Source: Marisa cornuarietis (taxonomy: Eukaryota > Mollusca > Gastropoda > Architaenioglossa > Ampullariidae). From it: DNA of 64,000 nt. A program made the position numbers and the translations under genes. The stretch covers positions 8,679,501-8,743,500 of the forward strand of contig SMMW01000585.1 of assembly GCA_004794655.1 (NCBI GenBank). The letters are read 5' to 3'. The notes under the pieces are model-generated. The model saw nothing but the letters and a program-made list of their open reading frames with translations. It ran no database searches and was not told the DNA's origin. Below, in pieces: positions 22,662 through 33,075 of the stretch (position 1 is the first letter of the stretch; every line of letters begins with the position of its first letter).

Positions 22662-24005
22662 GGTAAGCAGTCCTGTGAAGAACATAATCTGTTTTTCTTT
22701 GTTCGAGATTATTTATTTTTTACTTTGTTGTGGTGCTAAATATTTTACATTCCTCTACGTCATTCGCTGCTGACAAGGGAGTAAACTTTTCTGAGTGTGT
22801 GAAACATCGAGCAGACTCGAGCTTGCAGTTCATGTTGGCATTCTGGATGATATTTCTCGCCCTTCGTTTCTGGAGGAATATTGCTTGACTTCAACCATAA
22901 AAAGGTAACAAGACTCCTCTGGTCTCATACTCTTCTGGGCTTAAACAAAATTAATTTGGAGGGATTACTTTTACAGTACTCTGAGATGATCAAAGACAGA
23001 CAGTGAAATACATTATACACGAATTTCAGTACTCCAACACTTGGCTGCGAATGAGTCTCTGTATAAAAATATATTCATATGAGAGTAAGTGAGTGAGTGA
23101 AGCATGCTCAACTTCCTCACCTACCAGGAAGTATTTCTTTTAATTTTCAAAAGTGTCCAAATATGAAATTCGACACCGACAAGGTGCAGAGAAACAGCAA
23201 ATTTAACGAACAGACAAAGATTTAGCAACACACAATGGACGATAAAAAAGGATGACTATTTTTGCAACAGACTGAAAACCTGTTACCAATGGGTAACAGT
23301 AACAGCAGCAGAAACAACAGCTAAGATGATGAGGAATTCGAGAAAGTAAATAAATAATACACAAAAAGGAATCAGCTGTAATAGGTTGTAATAAATGGCG
23401 CTGTTTGTGAGCTCTTCCTGTCCTTGATGTCATTCAGGCTGCAGCATCTTTAACGAACTTACATTGATCCTGCCGTTTCTTCTCCTTTGGTTACCGAACA
23501 CCTGCCAGGCAGAAGGTGCGTCACATGGCAACGGAAGTGAAAAGAATTTCCGACGAAAATGCTGGTCGAAGTGAAGCAGTACGTTAAACGGTCTCTACTT
23601 GGATGCAGTCTATGATGTCCAGAGGTTGCTGAAGTTCTTGCATGTGAAGTTGAGAGGACGTTCTCAAGTAAGCCGTTTATTCTCGTTGGATTTGAAGTGG
23701 TGAAATGAATCTGAAGCTGAGTGTGCATAATCACGTGGTTTAAAAAAGATCAAGGCGTACAAAACCTTTACGGTAAAAAAACTTAAATTTTGTCTTTCTT
23801 CGAAAACACAAAAAGAATAATCGTACGGCCATGTTACTCACATATAACGGAGAAGAAATTCTTCAGTAACTGGGGAAATTACAAATTGTGCTAAAGAAAT
23901 CACATTTTAAATTAATAGGTGATTAGTACTGAAACATTCGCTTGGGAAAGAATAGAGAAGTGTGTTTTTTTAAATAGAGAATGTGTGAGTTGTCTCTCTT
24001 GTTAG
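22662..24005. other. Possible 5' UTR intron of the channel gene
   Basis: AT-rich, no coding sense. Bounded by the strong donor and acceptor described for the promoter entry. Confidence 0.35.
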
Positions 24006-24225
24006 AGCACGTTTAAAACCATTTCATTATTTTAAAAAAAACAGCACAACCTCCTGACGATTTTTTTCGCAATGAGACGCTGCAAGCGTGGTAAGCCAAG
24101 GTGACAGGTAAACAAAAAAAAAAAAAAAAACAACAACAACACCGGAATGAGTGACAAACCAGCAACAGAAATTAGCAAGTAATACCTTCCCCTCCCTCAC
24201 CTCTCTGTCACCCACTGGCGCCAAG

Positions 24226-24840
24226 ATGGAGCGGGGGAACGAGGGAAGCATCCCACGCAATCTGTCCCTGGCGCACGGCAAACTGTCCCTGGCGCCTGGC
24301 CGCAGCAACGGTAGCGGCAACACCAACCGGGTGGTCATCAACGTGGGCGGCGTGCGGTACGAGACGTTCCGCTCCACCCTCAAGTCCATCCCGGACACCC
24401 GCTTGTCGTGGCTGACGGAGGCGCAGGACCACAACTCGGACTACGATCCGGCCACTGGCGAGTACTTCTTCGACCGCCACCCGGGCGTCTTCAACATGAT
24501 CCTAAACTACTACCGCACGGGCAAACTCCACGCCCCGGCCGACGTGTGCGGGCCCATGTTCGAAGAGGAGCTGGCCTTCTGGGGCATCGACGAGAAGCAG
24601 ATCGAACCGTGTTGTTGGTCCGGCTACAGCGCCCACCGCGACGCGCAGGAGACGCTGGCCGAGCTGGAGAGCGACCACGACGACAGAGAGAGCGACGATA
24701 ACAACGAGGAGGACGAGGAGATCGCACGCCGCTTCGGTATCGTGCTGGAGGACGCGCACGAGGAGAAGCACTGCTTCCAGCGCTGGCAGCCACGGGTCTG
24801 GCACCTGTTGGAGGACCCAACTTCGTCGTCCGGAGCCCAG
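24226..24840 (+). CDS. Channel exon 1: N-terminus and T1 domain
   Basis: Donor CAG|GTAAGA. High GC compared with its surroundings. It contains [57 protein letters not shown], and an Asp/Glu-rich linker (about residues 149-165) before [10 protein letters not shown], the usual pre-S1 motif. Confidence 0.94.
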
Positions 24841-27640
24841 GTAAGACGTAGTCCCTGGACTTTTTTTAGGGGGGAGAGGGTGAGGGGGGTAGGCAATGCT
24901 GCGGGACAAAAATAAGTATTGACTTTTTATTTCTCCTCTGTCATTCCACCACACTTTCGACATCCCCGTGGGGTCTTTAAAAAAGCTTTTAAAAAAAACT
25001 TCGGGAAACAAACAAATAAAACTGGGAACCGGGGAAGGATAGAAGGTCGGTGTTGTTGAAGGCAAAGTCAACGATATTTTGTGTGCTGGAGTTTGGAATA
25101 AAGTACGATTTGTTCATCTTTTTTGACAGGGTTCAATTTAAAAAAAATCAAAAATCAAAATTCTTTAATCAAAAAATGCGCAGTTATTTAGTGTTCGAAG
25201 TCAATGAGTTACTCATTGCAAAAGACAAATATCGCAGGTCCACATCTGAAAACTCTCAAGCTGTTTATTATTGTTTAGAAGCATTTATCATTCACCACAT
25301 TAATAGGTAAAATGAAGTAGAAAAGTCGATATGCTTCCGGTTATGGTAATGCCTATGATATAACCACGGCAGGTAAAGTCAGAAAAAAGATTGCTATCAT
25401 ACACGAACATAATGCATGAGTATATTTCAAGAATGTACACTCCATACACTGACTACCTGTTTTTTTATACAGTTGCCAGAACTCAGACCACTTCCTTTAT
25501 TCTCATATAGACAGCAGATAGTGTGGGTTTTTTTTCCTCTCTCTCTCTATATATATATATAGCTGTCTATTTGATATTTGACTTAATCTCTTATTACTAC
25601 TATTCTGTTACGATGGCTCTGGTAACTCTATTATTAGTCTAACATTATTATTAACTAGAGTGTTATGATATTGCTAATAATCATTATTATTCAGACGATT
25701 ATGTTATCTTTGACTATCATTCACTCAAATACTTTTATTATAATAATACCGTATTTAATATGATTTTTGTTATCACTACTACTCTACTCATAAAACTATT
25801 ATTTTATTATTATTAATTATCATTAATATTACTCTATTCACGTTTCTTCTTACTTATCTACTCACTTGATCTTTATTACGATTATATACTCCTTTATTAC
25901 TCTAGTTGCTTTATTATTATGTTCTCCGCTTATCTACTTACTGTTATATTACTTTTCTTTTTACAATGTTTACTGATCCCACCATTAATCTACAATAAAA
26001 GGAATATGTACCTGAAGTATAGAGCCATGGCCCTGTCCGACAAATTTGACGCTAAAAAATAGTTTTTTAAATCATTTTTGGTTTATTGCCTGTTCTAACC
26101 GAAATATGTAACTGAACGGTTTTCATGCACAAAAAAACCAACAAAACAAAGCAGTGAAAACAAAGATCTGTAATTAATAACTTTAAAAGGTCAAGATTAT
26201 CAGAGGCCGGTATATTATTCACCGTGTCGCGGTAACAGACATACTGAAGGGAAAGCTATCCTTCTCGAACTTTCTCTTTCCCCTACAGTCATCTTCCAGG
26301 TAGCCATTTCTTCAGGTCACTAGTCACCGACACTCTGTCTCGCTGCAGAGCCCACTTACAGCCAGGCTAAGTGATCCATTGCATGTTTATATAATTGTCA
26401 ACTGCAGTTTTAATTGCAAAGTCTTTTGCCCTGTCCATTGCAGCATCTTATGCATTGCCAATCACATCGTCCTTTGCATTATCGTTTGCATTGTCTTTTG
26501 CATTTTTTGCGTTGTCTTTTGCATTGCCAGTTGCATCTTTTTTTTTCCTCAGATCATTTCTATCGTTTCTGTTGTCTTCGTTCTCATCTTCATCGCCATC
26601 TTCGTGGCCGAGTCGCACATGCAGTTCCGTGATCTGCGGGGTGGGGTCAACATCAGCATCAGTGACACGTTGAAGGTGCGCGAGATGCAGGAAGCGACGG
26701 AGCCCAAGGCGTGGCTGAAGGTGCTGGAGTACACCTGTGTCGCCTACTTCACGCTGGAGTTGCTGCTGCGCCTCATCTTCTGCCCAGACCGCGCGGCGCT
26801 GTGCCGCCACATGTTGACTTGGGTGGACCTGCTCTCCGTGCTGCCCACCTACACCTACATCATCATGATGGCCGCTAACGCCAGCGCCCACGGGAGCCTT
26901 TACGTCATCAGCTCCTTGCGTATGATTCGCATTTTTCGCATCCTGCGCCTAACCCGCTATTTCTCCGGCCTTAAGATCCTGGCCCACACCTTGCGGGCCA
27001 GCGCCAAGGAGCTGTTTCTGCTCATCATAGTGCTAGGCATCGGCGTCCTGGTCTTCGCCAGCTTCATCTACTACTTCGAGCAGATTGACGAGGACCCTAA
27101 GAACGATTTCAGGAACATCCCAATCGGCTTTTGGTGGGCCGTCGTCACCATGACGACGCTGGGGTACGGCGATATATACCCTCGGACGGCGTTCGGGTAC
27201 ATCGTGGGCGGCATCTGCGCCCTGTGCGGGCTGCTGATGCTGGCTCTACCCGTGCCAGTCATCGTGAACAACTTCACGCTGTACTACTCGCACGCGCAGG
27301 CCAAGCTTCGATTACCTCACAAGAAGAAGAACATGCTGGTAGGCGCCGCAGACGCCCTCAAGAACACTGAAGTGGTGGTGGAGGGCATCCTTGATGCCTC
27401 CCAACCTCCAGCAGTCAGTGCGTCGGTGAACGGAAGTACGCAATCGGTGAGCTCCCTTACTGACAGCAAATCCAACGTGGCTCGCAGGGGAAGCGAGGAC
27501 AGCAGAGGAGAGAGCATCGATTCCGGATTTAAAACGGGTGAGTTGTGGTCAATCATGCTCATGGCTCGTCCTTTCAAAGCAGATAAAAATTTCGCAAAAA
27601 TTTCTTTGTCGTTAATTCAAAACGTGTTCTTGGTAAATGT

Positions 27641-27695
<55 letters not shown>

Positions 27696-29436
27696 TGCGT
27701 GTGTATGTTACGGATGGTGTAGTTAATGCGTTATTTTCACTATCTTTAACGCCTTCAGTTCAGTCTTAGGAATAATAATGCTGCAGCACATTTTCCCCAC
27801 TCAGCCCAATGCGCTGTACAGGCTCAAAACCAAAACACACGAAGAGAGAAACAGACTCCAAAGGAAGGCGTGCATAAATCAAAACATGTCAACAAAGAAA
27901 AAACAATACAGCATAAAAGTATAGGCACGAGATCTTTCACTCAAGGTGAGATGGAGACAATTTTAAGTGTGTTTGAGCACTGGGGATTTGAAGTTGTTTA
28001 TTAAATAATTTTTTCGGGGGGGCGAGTGCAGAGAAGCAACATAGTGAGGAGCACATTACAGCAGTTATCAGTTCATGCTCTCAGGAAGCATCAGTGAGCT
28101 TCATAATAGTTTAGAAAACTCATGAAGCATGATGCACACCACTACAGAAATAACTTCCATTCCCATCAGCCAAGTTGATTATCCCTCTTATATCCCTCAT
28201 TCTCACGGCAAACCATTGAGGTTAAGCGCAAGACGTTTCCACACTTCTGCATTCCTAAACCAGTTTCTTTGATACATACACAGTTCATGTAGATCATGCC
28301 GAGATGTACAGTGGTTTACCATGTGGTGGGTAACCAGTAGACACCACCGCCCTAAACACCACAAGTGATGATGATGGAGTTGGGAGTAGGGGGCACTCAA
28401 AGAACTTTTGGCCATTGTCACTCCTTGAGTGTAAATGAGAGCCTTATTTAAAAAGATTTCTTTCTTTTTCATTAGTTTTAAGTTTCATAGTTTCGTAATA
28501 ACTTCATTGCTTTGGTTTTTGAATTAACAGCAGTTATGAGCTTAGTGTTTTAAAATAGCATTTTGATTTGTCTTCCATGAAATAATCAAGTATCTTAACT
28601 GACCCCTGTTGATGAACGTGTTCGGTACGCCACTGCCTGGTGGTAAGGCACATTGCAAGAAATAGTGTTAGTCAATCAGTTCTGTGCGAATAGAAGGTGC
28701 TCTGAGTCAACGTCGTGAAGAGAGAACGGTTTCCCTATAACTCCTATAACTGACGTGTAGAGAAAAGGCTTCCTGTGATACTGGTGTTTATGCATTGCTG
28801 GCATGTAGACAGGTATTCTATGTTACGATCTTGTAGAAAGAAGTTTTTTCGCTGTTACTTAATGCCTTCACTTTGATCCCCCTTCAGCCAGCATGGACGG
28901 CGAGGTAGGGGGGATAAGCGTAATTTTCACGGATGAGTTGGCTGCCTCCTGCTCGCCCACCAGAGACCCCCTCAGTCCGATGACTAAGCGACCCTACAGC
29001 AAACGGACCACCACTAACGTGGGCGAGTGCAACGCGCCTGCTGGTGAGTAGCCGCCTAGTCTAATGCTGATGTATCAGAGCTGATGGAGTCTTTGATTGA
29101 CATTTTTCACTTGAGACGAAATGAAATTGTCATACAATTCACGCACGCACGCATGCACGTAGTCCCTCCTTCTTTCTCTCTCATAAGATTGCACGCACAA
29201 AATCACACAGTTCTTGATTTCCAACGCGTTCGCTTACACGTGGCCAGTTCAAGAATATCCGAAGATGTTTTGATTGGATGGAGGGAGGACAAAAATTTAA
29301 AAACTATTGACAAGCAGCGACTCTTTTCTTTTTTTTTTTTTTTTTTTGCACAGCGTCTGACAACAACAAGTCGAACAAAGTCACCAGCAGACAGCGCTCC
29401 AACATCCACGTAGATATTGTCGAGGTCGACGTCTGA
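24226..29436 (+). CDS. Voltage-gated potassium channel, Kv3/Shaw type, four coding exons
   Basis: Tetrameric plasma-membrane delayed-rectifier subunit. Exons 24226-24840, 26553-27537, 28888-29043, 29354-29436; 612 residues from the chosen ATG, which follows Kozak-like CAAG; an in-frame ATG at 24151 would add 25. Residues 35-135 form the T1 tetramerisation domain with the Zn2+ set His102, Cys108, Cys129-Cys130 of non-Shaker Kv families. S1 is about 206-225, an NIS glycosylation site at 238, S2 258-280, S3 290-310. S4 (about 325-345) has Arg at every third position ([14 protein letters not shown]). The filter TTLGYGD is at 406-412 and the S6 PVPVIV gate at 438-443. An acidic run sits between T1 and S1. 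The C-terminus EVDV could be a class II PDZ ligand. [20 protein letters not shown] argues for Kv3/Shaw. Confidence 0.94.
24841..26552. other. Channel intron 1, AT-rich
   Basis: Contains a degenerate ATT/ACT triplet-like region at about 25580-25960 and a (TA)n run near 25549-25560. Just before the exon (26400-26530) a degenerate repeat of the type GCATTGTCTTTTGCATT gives a long pyrimidine-rich lead to the acceptor. Confidence 0.8.
26553..27537 (+). CDS. Channel exon 2: all six membrane segments and pore
   Basis: Acceptor TTTTTTCCTCAG, donor G|GTGAGT (phase 1). One 985-bp exon encodes S1 through S6 and the proximal C-terminus, including [22 protein letters not shown] S3, the S4 arginine ladder, the TTLGYGD filter and a Ser-rich tail ([12 protein letters not shown]). 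Confidence 0.96.
27648..27691. repeat. (GT)n microsatellite 110 bp after channel exon 2
   Basis: Near-pure GT tract; read-through of the exon 2 frame into it creates a spurious Val/Cys tail. Confidence 0.98.
27770..27837 (-). mobile_element. SINE-like 3' tail, minus orientation
   Basis: Plus strand reads AATAATAAT, then CATTTTCCCCACT, then CAATGCGCTGTACAGGCTC, the reverse complement of the tail at 19968-20038. Confidence 0.5.
28888..29043 (+). CDS. Channel exon 3: cytoplasmic C-terminus
   Basis: Acceptor CCCTTCAG, donor G|GTGAGT; phase 1 at both ends. It encodes [20 protein letters not shown] and [18 protein letters not shown]. No known domain; Ser/Thr-Pro sites could be phosphorylated. It can be skipped without a frameshift (156 bp). 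Confidence 0.85.
29354..29436 (+). CDS. Channel exon 4: C-terminal end
   Basis: Acceptor TTTTTTTGCACAG after a T17 run, stop TGA at 29434-29436. It encodes [20 protein letters not shown] then IVEVDV. Joined to exon 2 directly it would also be in frame. Confidence 0.85.
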
Positions 29437-29511
29437 CCCAATCTGAAATCACCAAACTGAAACGTGACCTCGAAAAACGCCAAGTTCCCGACCTTGAGAA
29501 CGTCACAACCA

Positions 29512-30005
29512 GGGCTTTGAGGTGTGTTGTCTTCACGGCCTTGTGATACGTCACACCCAGGACTTTGAGGTGTGTTGTCTTCACGACATTGTGACATGCC
29601 CCATCAAGGGCTTTGAGGTGTATTGTCTTCACGACCCTGTGATACGTCACACCCAGGGCTTTGAGGTGTGTTGTCTTCACGACATTGTGTTGATGTCCCA
29701 TCAAAGGCTTTGAGGTGTATTGTCTTCACGACCCTGTGATACGTCACACCCAGGGCTTTGAGGTGTGTTGTCTTCACGACATTGTGTTGATGTCCCATCA
29801 AAGGCTTTGAGGTGTATTGTCTTCACGACACTGTGATACGTCACACCCAGGGCTTTGAGGTGTGTTGTCTTCACGACCCTGTGATACGTCACACCCAGGG
29901 CTTTGAGGTGTGTTGTCTTCACGACATTGTGACATGTCCCATCAAGGGCTTTGAGGTGTGTTGTCTTCACGAGCTGGAAACGCCTCACCTTCACGGCCTT
30001 GACAC
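29512..30005. repeat. 48-51 bp minisatellite, about ten copies, just 3' of the channel stop
   Basis: Each unit begins near GCTTTGAGGTGTGTTGTC and continues TTCACGAC. Units alternate between one ending GTGATACGTCACACCCAGG and one ending GACATGTCCCATCAAGG or a longer TTGATGTCCC form, so there is a higher-order pattern. It starts about 75 bp after the stop and probably lies in the 3' UTR. Long open frames on the minus strand follow from the unit lengths, not from coding. Confidence 0.93.
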
Positions 30006-30786
30006 GTGCCATCTTCTAAAAGGATTAGACCTTTAGTAACCCTCCAAAGTACATAATATATCTTGCCTTCTTGTCGCTTGTTTACATGTCGGTAAAAAAT
30101 ATCTCCCCCTTGGCCTTGTTTGACGTCTTTCACCGGATAAAACCCGCTTTGCAGTGGAACTGGGAACAAATTTTCTTCTCCAGGGAAACATCTCCAGTGC
30201 GATGTCCTCTTACGGATCTTGATTACAAATGAAAATCTGTTGGTGCCATAACGGAATACTGTCCTTAGTGTAATTATACTCTCTTCCAAAACAATGTCCT
30301 CGCAGATATCGCCCCAAAACGAACCTTCGTGGGAGTGTCTATTGTTTTCTTCCCGCCTTTGAGTATCCTCAGAATATAGACATAGTGCATTATGTTAAAA
30401 CTGCAGCAGTTTTTAAATTCTTTAATGTTTCACAAGAAAGGTAGGTAACATCACTGCAAGACTATAATCTAGCAATGCTTTCGACAGGTAAGGTAGGTAA
30501 TCATGATGCCATAGAGGAAAAACTAGGATGCGATTCGACGGGAAGACGAATGATTTAGCGGTCAAGAACATTGGAAAATGTAAATTATGTAGTTTTTTAT
30601 GTTTATACTTTATGGATAAGTAAAAGGGCATTATTACATAAACTTTTATTCACTCTTAGAATAGAATGTGCTATACACTTTTAGAATAGAAAGTAATATT
30701 CAGTCTTAGAAAAGGTGCGACTATTCATTCTTAGAGCAGAAGATGCTGTTCGTTCTTAGCTTTACGTCGCTTTCCGAAAGTAGAGC

Positions 30787-30800
30787 GTTCCTATGGCAAC
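30787..30800. promoter_or_regulatory. RFX X-box-like motif
   Basis: GTTCCTATGGCAAC, two or so changes from the palindromic X-box GTTGCCATGGCAAC. No nearby start of transcription is known, so function is uncertain. Confidence 0.2.
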
Positions 30801-31650
30801 CAGAAACAGCGTAGAGGTAAGAAGTAAATAATTTACATAGAAACATTTTTTATCGTTCCCATACCTCACAAATTAACTTACGAAATCATATCACATAACA
30901 TATAAAACCTAAAAGAACACAACAGAAGGAAATAATGTGATAACGCAGCCCGTTTCTACTTTAAAGTAGAAATGATGTATGCACTGTTCCACTTTCCAGA
31001 ACCTAGAAGAAACTGCACACAAATGGTGAGCACTTTCTTCGCTTTCTGCCTGTTTTCGTAAAATCGAAAATCCTCTTCAGATTTGTTTCGGTAAGCGAAA
31101 AGTGGTACAAAGCATACTTTCGAAACTAGGGGAACTAAATAACACTGAACGTAAAATAACTCTTACACGTAGTAAAAGCAGGAAGGCTATGACAAATACA
31201 TAGCTCACATAAACTAGAAATAACTTATATAAAGGTAGTCTCCCTAACCAGAACCGCAAAGAAATCGCAAAAATAAACGCTGAACGCTCTTTTCGTCCGT
31301 TTTCGTAAAAGCAAAATTCCTCTGCGATTTTTTTCGGTGAGAGGAAACTGGAACTAATGGAAGCCTTTCGTAAAAACGAAATGATCTAAAGAAATCTTTC
31401 GAAAATCGGGGGGATATCTGTATCTACTTTTAGAACAGAAGATACTTTCTGCTCTAGTACAGAAAATATTTCTTGTAGTATAGATGCACTAAATCTGACA
31501 AAAATACAATCCCTCTGCGATAGAAAAAAAGCAGCGTCAACAAGTCAGATACAAAAAACAGGTATTTTTCGATATGTATCTGAGTTTACTTTCTCGTTAG
31601 ACCTTAACTTGGTTGTATGTTTAGTTTCTTTGGCTGTGAAAGTGTTCTAC

Positions 31651-31651
<1 letters not shown>

Positions 31652-31720
<69 letters not shown>
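31652..31720. repeat. (CA)n microsatellite
   Basis: Pure CA tract of about 34 repeats. Confidence 0.98.
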
Positions 31721-31721
<1 letters not shown>

Positions 31722-31952
31722 GAATGAGACAAAACGTCTTCTAACGCAGTGGCTATAGTCACGAATGCTGGCTTTTAAATAATAAAAAAATCAAGACGGG
31801 AACAGATTTTTTTAAAATTTATTCACTGTTGATCAGATTTGAGAAAAAAATGACAATGTACAGCAATGCCAAATGATCTAATTGCATCAATGGCTCTGTT
31901 GGATGAATGGTGGCGAGAGAACGAGGTGGAACTATATATATATATATACACA

Positions 31953-32030
31953 CACTGTAAAACCTCGATTTTACGTTTTTCAAAGGGCCGCCGAAAATAA
32001 ACGTTAAATCGAGGAAAAAGTTACATCAAG
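31953..32030. mobile_element. Pogo/Tigger-like terminal-repeat remnant
   Basis: CACTGTAAAACCTCGATTTT followed within about 30 bp by an inverted counterpart AACGTTAAATCGAGG. The end sequence resembles pogo/Tigger termini. It is flanked on both sides by (TA)n, consistent with a TA target. No transposase. Confidence 0.4.
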
Positions 32031-33005
32031 GAAACATATATATATATATAATTTTTTTTAACTGCTTACGCACTAAGTTAACATTTTGACAAAATAAAGC
32101 GATCAATCAATTGTCACAGGTCTTCTTGAACGCAACCTGCCGGTACAGAAAACAAACTGTCTGGGCCCACGACTAACTTTCGGTTCCTTTGCTTACACAT
32201 CAGTAATCAAAATACAATATCACCTGACAGGAAATTAAATGAAAACGCATTGATGTTTCAAGATCTGTCAATATGTGTTCTTATGTCAGTAACATGTGAA
32301 AACCTGCCTACTTCCTATACAGTTCCATACGAGGACTGATGGCAGCTGGTCAGGAGCCCAAGCTCACCAGCGATACCGCTGAGTGGAGACAGAAATTATT
32401 TGGCAATTGCTTCACAGAGCGTTTTCTATGTTCATTAATGTTTGTCACACTAGCCAGGTGCTCTGTCAGGAGAGCAGATGACGTGTCGTTCACTGCACAT
32501 GTGCATTTCACATTGGAGATGAAGTAATTTTCCTCATCAACACCTCTACTACCGCCTCAACTTCTAACAGCACTAGCACCAACAACAACGATAGCTACAA
32601 CGCCTCCACAATAATAACTCCACCACTGTTAATTTCACCGCCCTCCTTAACAACACCTTCTATTACTGATAACTCTTTCATCACTAGCAACGTCACCCTC
32701 ATTACCAACGCCACCATCACTAACGACTACACGCTCACTACCAATGCCTCCATCTCAACGACACAACCCTCATTACCAACACCTCCATCGCTGCTTCTTT
32801 CTTCTTCGTCTACCTCTTGTTATGAAGGCCGTCGTCGTGGATAGTTTTGAACGAACATTATTTCGACCGTTGTTATTTGGACCAAAAAAGTGAGCCTCAC
32901 GCACCAATCTTCGCGATCATGTGACATTTCTGCTGGACTGCTGACTCAGGTCACGCGCAGGCACGAGAGGCCAAACACGAAAAACTCTATTTACTTGTTT
33001 GTTCG

Positions 33006-33075
33006 TTCGTTGGTTGGTTGATTGGTTGGTTGGTTGGTTGGTTGGTTGGTTGGTTGGTTGGTTGGTTGGTTGGTT
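33006..33075. repeat. (GGTT)n tetranucleotide microsatellite
   Basis: About 16 GGTT units with one interruption near its start. Confidence 0.97.

Noticed and set aside
29381..30012. Overlapping minus-strand open frames of about 100 codons with repeated HLKALGVTYH-like peptides
   Set aside because: They follow from the 48-bp minisatellite, whose unit is a multiple of three. Changes between units do not respect a reading frame.
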